Of a stretch of DNA of 64,000 bases, positions 59,419-64,000 are shown in pieces. The stretch comes from Nonomuraea montanisoli. GTDB taxonomy: Bacteria; Actinomycetota; Actinomycetes; Streptosporangiales; Streptosporangiaceae. A model generated the notes under the pieces. That model saw only the letters and a list, made by a program, of their open reading frames with translations. It did not search any database and was not told where the DNA came from. A program made the position numbers and the translations under genes. The DNA lies in contig NZ_JABWGN010000011.1 in assembly GCF_013363975.1 (NCBI RefSeq), positions 185,588-249,587 on the forward strand. Direction: 5' to 3'. Position 1 is the stretch's first letter, and the number at the start of each line of letters is the position of its first letter.

Positions 59419-60735
59419 TCAGTGGCGCATCGTCGCGACGGCGGCGCGGAATCCGTCGCGGGGGTGCTCGACCTCGCCGAGCGAGATCGTCTCCCGCTTG
59501 AAGAACAACGCCAGGGTCCAGTCGACGACGACGCGGACCTTGCGGTTCAGCGTCGGCACCCGCGACAGATGGTAAGTGCGGTGCATGAACCACGCAGGGA
59601 ATCCGCGAAGCTTCACTCCGTAGACATTGGCCACACCCTGGTGCAGGCCGAGACCGGCGACCGATCCCACATACTTGTGGCGGTAGTCGACCAGTTGCTC
59701 CCCGCGGAGATAGCGGATGATGTTGTCGGCGAGGACCTTCGCCTGCCGCACCGCGTGCTGGGCGTTGGGGGCGCAGTACTGACCGGGGTTGGTCACGTCG
59801 GGCACTCCCGCGATGTCGCCGGCGGTGAAGGCGTCCCTGGTGCCGGCGACGGTCAGGGCGGCGGTGGCCTTGATCCGGCCGCGCTCGTCGAGCGGCAGGT
59901 CGGTGGAGTTGGCGACCACGCTCGGCTTGACGCCGGCGGTCCAGACGAGGGTGTCGGCCTCGAACTCCGAGCCGTCGGAGAGCACGACGTGGCCGCCCAC
60001 GCACGACTCCAGGCGCGTGTCGAGCTTGACCTCGATGCCGCGCTCGCGCAGCTGCTCCAACGTCCACCTGCCCATCTCGGGCCCGACCTCGGGCAGCACC
60101 CGGTTGGTGGCCTCGACCAGCACCCAGCGGATGTCGGCGGGGGTGAGGTTGCGGTAGTAGCGCGTGGAGTCCTTGGCCATGTCCTCCAGCTCGGCGAGCG
60201 CCTCGACGCCCGCGAAGCCGGCGCCGACCACGACGAAGGTGAGCGCCCGGCGGCGCACCTCGGGGTCGTCGGTGGACTCGGCCACGTCGAGCAGGTGCAG
60301 GACGCGGTTGCGCAGCGCGATGGCCTCGCCGACGGTCTTGAAGCCGATGCCGATGTCGGTGAGCCCGGGGATCGGCAGCGTCCGCGAGATGGAGCCGGCG
60401 GCCATCACGATGACGTCGTAGGAGACCTTGCGCGCCTCGCCCTCGGCGGGCTGGAAGGTGGCCACGCGGGCGGCGTGGTCCACCTCCGTCACCGTGCCGT
60501 TGAGGATCCGCACCTTCGGCAGCACCCGGCGCAGGGGCGCGACCATGTGCCGCGGCGACAGGTTGCCCGCCGCGGCCTCCGGCAGGAACGGCTGGTAGGT
60601 CATGTAGGACTGGGGGTCGATGATCGTGATGCTCGCCTCGCCGTTGCGCAGTTCGCGGCCGAGCTTGCGCTGGAGGCGCAGAGCGGTGTACAGGCCGACG
60701 TAACCACCGCCGACGATCAAGATGTGCTTGTTCAT
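59419..60735 (-). CDS. ndh: Type II NADH dehydrogenase
   Basis: This 438-residue flavoprotein passes electrons from NADH to menaquinone without pumping protons. FAD- and NADH-binding Rossmann motifs are GGGYVG (9-14) and VVVGAGFAGVEA; TLVWTAGVKPS and FTAGDIAGVPD are also typical. A C-terminal amphipathic segment (RKVRVVVDWTLALFFKR) should bind the membrane. The ATG at 60735 starts 23 bp after a perfect Rex operator, so transcription should rise when the NADH/NAD ratio is high and Rex leaves the DNA. Confidence 0.95.
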   Translation of the reverse strand: MNKHILIVGGGYVGLYTALRLQRKLGRELRNGEASITIIDPQSYMTYQPFLPEAAAGNLSPRHMVAPLRRVLPKVRILNGTVTEVDHAARVATFQPAEGEARKVSYDVIVMAAGSISRTLPIPGLTDIGIGFKTVGEAIALRNRVLHLLDVAESTDDPEVRRRALTFVVVGAGFAGVEALAELEDMAKDSTRYYRNLTPADIRWVLVEATNRVLPEVGPEMGRWTLEQLRERGIEVKLDTRLESCVGGHVVLSDGSEFEADTLVWTAGVKPSVVANSTDLPLDERGRIKATAALTVAGTRDAFTAGDIAGVPDVTNPGQYCAPNAQHAVRQAKVLADNIIRYLRGEQLVDYRHKYVGSVAGLGLHQGVANVYGVKLRGFPAWFMHRTYHLSRVPTLNRKVRVVVDWTLALFFKRETISLGEVEHPRDGFRAAVATMRH

Positions 60736-60757
60736 CGTGAGGCCCATCCCTCGAAGA

Positions 60758-60779
60758 GCTTGTGAAAGCATTCACAAGC
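60758..60779. promoter_or_regulatory. Rex operator upstream of ndh
   Basis: The core TTGTGAA-AGCA-TTCACAA (60760-60777) is a perfect match to the Streptomyces Rex consensus TTGTGAA-N4-TTCACAA, extended to 9-base arms. It lies 22 bp before the ndh start codon. Rex binds when NADH is low, and ndh is a known target of Rex in Streptomyces. The same bases also contain TGTGA-N6-TCACA, but the full arms favour Rex. Confidence 0.9.
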
Positions 60780-60827
60780 CTATGTCAGGGTGGTCCGAAA
60801 ACTCCAATCCGTGAGCAATGCAACGCG

Positions 60828-61622
60828 TCACACCGAGAGCTCGCGGGCCCGCAGGAAGACGTCGTCGAGCATCTGGGCGGTCACGCGGCCGGTGAACGTG
60901 TTCTGCTGGCTGGGGTGGTAGCAGCCGAGCAGCGTCACCGGCGTCCCCTCGTGGGCGATCGCGACCTCGGCCCCGTGCCCGAACGGCGGCCTGACCCGCG
61001 GCAGGGTGTATCCGGCCTCCTTCAGCGCGGGCCACCCGGCCTGCCAGGCGTAGCCGCCGAGCGCCACGATCACCCGCACGGACGGCGCGGTCAGCTCGAT
61101 CTCCCGCGTCAGCCACGGGAAGCAGGCGGCCTTCTCCTCCGGGGTCGGCTTGTTGGCGGGCGGCGCGCACCGCACCGAGGCCACCACGCGCGCGCCGATC
61201 AGCCGCTGGCCGTCGCCCGCGTGCGTGCTCGTCTCCTGGACGGCCAGGCCGCAGCGGTGCAGCGAGGCGAACAGCCAGTCGCCGCTGCGGTCGCCGGTGA
61301 AGATGCGGCCGGTCCGGTTGCCCCCGTGGGCGGCGGGGGCCAGCCCGACGATGAGGATCCGCGGGCGCTCGTCGCCCCATCCCGGGACCGGCCGCCCCCA
61401 GTACGTCTCGTCCGCGAACGCGCGCCGCCTCACCCGGGCGACCTCTTCGCGCCACTCCACCAGGCGGGGACAGGCACGGCAGACGGACTGCCGGGCCGTG
61501 AGCTCCGCGAGGGTGCTGCTGGTGGCGGCGAGGCGGCGCACGTCCGCGGGGTCCTGGGCGACCGGCGTGTCAGCGGTCGCCGGGTCGCCGGGCCAGCCGG
61601 TGCCGGGAGGTACGAAGCTCAT
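60828..61622 (-). CDS. udgB: Type 5 uracil-DNA glycosylase (UdgB)
   Basis: This 264-residue base-excision repair enzyme removes uracil (and in this family also hypoxanthine) from DNA. The active-site block GLAPAAHGGNRTGRIFTGD and the C-terminal GCYHPSQQNTFTGR are diagnostic for type 5 enzymes. Four Cys (CRACPRL, RCAPP, GCYHPS) are placed to bind an iron-sulfur cluster. It lies upstream of the ndh operator on the same strand, with a 93-bp gap, and is probably transcribed separately. Confidence 0.93.
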   Translation of the reverse strand: MSFVPPGTGWPGDPATADTPVAQDPADVRRLAATSSTLAELTARQSVCRACPRLVEWREEVARVRRRAFADETYWGRPVPGWGDERPRILIVGLAPAAHGGNRTGRIFTGDRSGDWLFASLHRCGLAVQETSTHAGDGQRLIGARVVASVRCAPPANKPTPEEKAACFPWLTREIELTAPSVRVIVALGGYAWQAGWPALKEAGYTLPRVRPPFGHGAEVAIAHEGTPVTLLGCYHPSQQNTFTGRVTAQMLDDVFLRARELSV

Positions 61623-61640
61623 GCCTTCGATGGTGCCCGA

Positions 61641-62666
61641 TCAGCGGGACCGCTTCGGCGTGGGCGTGGCGGCGGGCTTGGCGGGGGTCTCCTCGACGGG
61701 GTTCTCCTCGCCGGGGGTCTCCTCGGCGGGGGTCGGCGTGGCCGTGACGCTGGCCGTCGCCTCCGGCTGCGTCGGCGGCACGCTCGGCATCGGCGAGGGC
61801 GCCGAGGCCGTGGGACACGGGGCCGTCGAGTGCGCGACGCCGGAGTCGTCCACGGTGTACTCCTCGGTGATCAGCGGCAGGGGGTAGCGGTTGAGTATCA
61901 CCTCGCCACAGGACCGATTGACGGTGTAGCCGTGGTTCTCCGGGTGGGTGATGACCGGGTTGCCGTCCTGGTCGTAGAGGTAGACGTCGGTCAGCGGGGT
62001 GCCGTCCTTGGCGTACGGCTTGATGTTGTAGACCTCGCCGTCCACCCCCGAGGCGGTCTCCATGAGGACGCGCGGGTTCGCCCGGATGTTCCGCAGATCC
62101 TCCTGATAGCCGGCGAGGTGCCCGGCGGTCACGAAGCCGCCGAACAGCCCCAGCCCGGCCACCACGTTGACGGCGACGGCCAGCAGGCGCGCCGCCCGGT
62201 CGCGGGCCCGCCTGCCGAACCACACCGACGCGCAGACCATCGCGACGACCACCACCCACTCACCGGGGTTCGCGGGAGCGATGTGGTCCTCGCCGCGGCC
62301 CGCGAGGTTGAGCACCAGCAGGGCGACGACGTAGCCGCGCAGCAGCCACCAGCCCGGCCGTAACTCGGGCAGGAAGGCCACCAGAGCGCGGTAGGGCGCC
62401 TGCCGGAGCAGCGTGGCATGGAGGTCGCCCAGCCGCCTGCGCAGTTCCAGGCGGCGTCTCTGACGGCCCGCCGGCCGGCCCCCGTAGGCGGCCGCGAGCT
62501 CCTCTGCGTAGGCGGCCGGCGGCCCCAGCCGCTCCTCCAGCGGCACGTCCGACTCCGCCGCGATCTCCGCCAGGTGGTCGTCCAGGTCCTCCAGCAGTTC
62601 CTCCCGGTCCGGGTGGTCGGCCAGGGCATCCCGTACGGCCTGCGCGTACGCTGCGATGCTTGTCAT
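61641..62666 (-). CDS. Membrane protein with HAAS-type N-terminal domain
   Basis: This 341-residue protein starts with a helical HAAS-like domain (YAQAVRDALADHPDREELLE, DLDDHLAEIAAESDVPLEER, PPAAYAEELAAAYGG), followed by about four membrane helices, an extracytoplasmic domain and a Pro/Thr/Glu-rich tail. The HAAS segment is usually encoded next to PadR regulators and probably contacts them. Its ATG overlaps the PadR stop codon by 4 bp. Function beyond this pairing is unknown. Confidence 0.82.
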   Translation of the reverse strand: MTSIAAYAQAVRDALADHPDREELLEDLDDHLAEIAAESDVPLEERLGPPAAYAEELAAAYGGRPAGRQRRRLELRRRLGDLHATLLRQAPYRALVAFLPELRPGWWLLRGYVVALLVLNLAGRGEDHIAPANPGEWVVVVAMVCASVWFGRRARDRAARLLAVAVNVVAGLGLFGGFVTAGHLAGYQEDLRNIRANPRVLMETASGVDGEVYNIKPYAKDGTPLTDVYLYDQDGNPVITHPENHGYTVNRSCGEVILNRYPLPLITEEYTVDDSGVAHSTAPCPTASAPSPMPSVPPTQPEATASVTATPTPAEETPGEENPVEETPAKPAATPTPKRSR

Positions 62667-62989
62667 GCGTGTCCCTCCTTGACCAGGGATGCCATGGTGG
62701 CGGCGAACGAGGCCCAGATCCCGGCGTAGGAGGCGTACATGCGCCTGCCGGTGTCGTTCAGCCCGTAGTACTTGCGGTGCGGCCCCTCGTCGGAGGCCAC
62801 CACGTAGGAGTTGAGCGCGCCCGCCTTGAAGAGCCTGCGGAGCGTGCCGTAGACCGAGGCGTCGCCCACTTCCTCCAGGCCCGCCTCACGCAGCCGGCGC
62901 ACGACGTCGTAGCCGTAGCCGTCGCGCTCCGCCAGGACCGCGAGGACGGCCAGGTCGAGGACGCCCTTGAGGAGCTGGGTGCTATCCAC
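62663..62989 (-). CDS. PadR-family transcriptional regulator
   Basis: This 108-residue regulator is a PadR winged helix (LLKGVLDLAVLAVLAERDGY then VVRRLREAGLEEVGDASVYG and a C-terminal dimer helix). It probably represses its own operon with the HAAS membrane protein. GTG at 62989 is favoured because TAGTGT (63002-62997) ends 7 bases upstream, the leaderless pattern; GTG at 62998 is in frame but overlaps that box. A 19-bp dyad overlaps the promoter. Confidence 0.88.
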   Translation of the reverse strand: MDSTQLLKGVLDLAVLAVLAERDGYGYDVVRRLREAGLEEVGDASVYGTLRRLFKAGALNSYVVASDEGPHRKYYGLNDTGRRMYASYAGIWASFAATMASLVKEGHA

Positions 62990-62996
62990 GCACCGC

Positions 62997-63019
62997 ACAC
63001 TACTGTGGTTTGCGCAGTA
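62997..63019. promoter_or_regulatory. PadR autoregulatory site over a leaderless promoter
   Basis: TACTGTGGTTTGCGCAGTA (63001-63019) is an imperfect dyad with 6 of 7 arm bases matching. It abuts and partly overlaps the -10 TAGTGT of the PadR gene, the expected location for autorepression. Confidence 0.45.
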
Positions 63020-63034
63020 CTGCCAACAAAAGAA

Positions 63035-63067
63035 AACCGGATGGCGTCACGGGGACGCCATCCGGTT
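63035..63067 (-). terminator. Intrinsic terminator of the Ig-like protein gene
   Basis: A perfect 14-bp stem (AACCGGATGGCGTC and complement, 5-base loop) is followed on the minus strand by TTTTCTTTTG. It lies 25 bp after the stop codon at 63093. This is the only classical stem plus U-tract terminator I see in the window. Confidence 0.9.
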
Positions 63068-63092
63068 CAGATCACCCGGTGTGCCGAGCCGT

Positions 63093-64000
63093 TCAGCTGG
63101 TCGCCGCCGGCTTCGGGCAGACCGCCGAGAAGGCGGCGTTGCCCGAGGTGACCGAGTTCGGGCTCACCACGACGAGCTCGATGTTGCCCTTGGTCTCGGT
63201 GGCACTGTGCGTGCCGCCGACACCCCAGGTCACGTCGAGGCTGCCGTTCACCTCACGGGACAGGTCGCCGCCGTCCTTCTGGCCGTTGACCAGCCAGTAG
63301 TACTTGACGGTGGTGGGACCCGTGCTGGTGAGGGTGGCCTTGAAGTCCACGCCGGGGCCGCGCTTGTCGGCGCACATGTCGTTGCGCTGACCGGTCTGGG
63401 AGACCGCCGACACCGAGACGGTGGGCTTGGGAGCCTGGCATGCGGCGTACGACTGCGTGATCGAGTCGTGGCTGCCCGCGCCGGACACCGTCAGCGTGAT
63501 CTTGCCGCCGTTGGCCGCGTCACCCGAGAGCACGCGGTCGTCGAGCGTGACGGTCCGCGAACCGCCGTTGGAGAAGTACGCGGACCCGCTGTCCACGGCC
63601 TTGCCGTTCACCCACCACGTGTACTCGACGCGGGCGCGGCCGGTCGAGCTCACGGTGGCGTGGGCGCCGACCTTGCAGCCGTCGTTGTTGGTCGCGGTCA
63701 CCAGGTTGGTGGCCGAGACCCGGGTGGCCGGGGTCTCGTCCTCGCACAGGACCTTGTAGTAGGCCCGGTTGGAGGACTCGCGGCCCGGACCGAGGATCTC
63801 CAGCTGCGCGTAGCCGCGCTGGCTCTCGCGCGGGGAGATGCCGAAGCCGACCCGCTTGGTGTCGTAGACCTTGGCCCGGCCGTAGTCGACGACGCGGCCG
63901 TTCAGGACCCAGCGGTACCGGACCCAGGCCGGGTCGCTGACCCGGATGACACCGGTGAAGTCGACCTTGTCACTGGAGGTGGCGCAGGTGCCGACGTAGT
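63093..64000 (-). CDS. Secreted protein with tandem Ig-like repeats, C-terminal part (5' end outside window)
   Basis: The window holds the last 302 or so residues of an open frame that continues beyond its end. At least three related beta-sandwich units of about 95 residues are visible, each with a Cys near the start and a tyrosine/tryptophan-rich strand (VRYRWVLNGRVVDYG, VEYTWWVNGKAVDSG, VKYYWLVNGQKDGGD). A paired Cys recurs near the unit ends. No anchor is seen at the C-terminus, so it may be a secreted or wall-associated adhesin-like protein. A classical terminator follows. Confidence 0.75.
   Translation of the reverse strand, partial: YVGTCATSSDKVDFTGVIRVSDPAWVRYRWVLNGRVVDYGRAKVYDTKRVGFGISPRESQRGYAQLEILGPGRESSNRAYYKVLCEDETPATRVSATNLVTATNNDGCKVGAHATVSSTGRARVEYTWWVNGKAVDSGSAYFSNGGSRTVTLDDRVLSGDAANGGKITLTVSGAGSHDSITQSYAACQAPKPTVSVSAVSQTGQRNDMCADKRGPGVDFKATLTSTGPTTVKYYWLVNGQKDGGDLSREVNGSLDVTWGVGGTHSATETKGNIELVVVSPNSVTSGNAAFSAVCPKPAATS

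Overview
The window is chromosomal DNA from a very GC-rich actinomycete. It carries a mycothiol S-conjugate amidase (mca), GTP-dependent PEP carboxykinase, AfsR/BTAD, PucR and PadR regulators and a Rex operator in front of ndh, and many genes look leaderless (a TANNNT box 6-7 nt before the start codon). The order fumC, phoH, a short cis-prenyltransferase, greA, DUF4307, mca, DUF255, metB, cbs, SGNH hydrolase and thiolase parallels the Mycobacterium tuberculosis Rv1098c-Rv1074c segment, expanded here by many inserted genes. A Streptosporangiales member (for example Nonomuraea-like) is my best guess but is not proven. I found no insertion sequence, prophage or CRISPR array.

Layout. 1-7.8 kb: the fumC tail; trpD behind a leaderless Trp-Trp leader peptide; then a likely 3-hydroxybutyrate utilisation cluster (bdhA-type dehydrogenase, PucR regulator, MHS transporter, two alpha/beta hydrolases). 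7.8-13.6 kb: a family 2 glycosyltransferase, a lytic-transglycosylase-like wall enzyme behind a CRP-like site, and a response regulator/sensor kinase/lipoprotein operon. 13.6-22.5 kb: phoH, prenyltransferase, a fuconolactonase-like hydrolase, pckG behind GntR/HutC-type operators, a putative ribbon-helix-helix protein, an NlpC/P60 hydrolase, greA and DUF4307. 22.6-31.3 kb: mca, a small membrane protein and a GNAT, a DUF255 protein, a bifunctional PBP, and an Lrp regulator divergent from HPPD.

31.3-42.5 kb: lipoprotein M1 peptidase; ECF sigma factor with a membrane partner; a repeat-containing lipoprotein; a ROK kinase interrupted by about 170 residues encoded by an ACGTCC-rich minisatellite, in an operon with a FIST protein; then an AAA+ ATPase, a secreted protein and a VWA protein. 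42.5-57.4 kb: small membrane proteins, metB, an orphan sensor kinase, a 1,154-residue AfsR-type regulator divergent from an imine-reductase-like enzyme, dienelactone hydrolase, cbs, SGNH hydrolase, a PQQ-like lipoprotein, thiolase, PPOX and DUF4287 proteins. 57.5-64 kb: a Bax-inhibitor-1 protein, an unusual class I tRNA with anticodon UAA, a tandem ACT protein, ndh under a perfect Rex operator, a type 5 uracil-DNA glycosylase, a PadR/HAAS pair, and the C-terminal part of a secreted Ig-like repeat protein.

Themes. Regulation is unusually legible: attenuation (trpL), a redox operator (Rex-ndh), CRP-like and HutC-like operators, and several perfect palindromes placed on promoters. Small tandem duplications sit exactly at gene ends (5.6, 7.8 and 46.3 kb). 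The most unusual object is the minisatellite embedded in the ROK kinase gene at about 35.7-36.2 kb.
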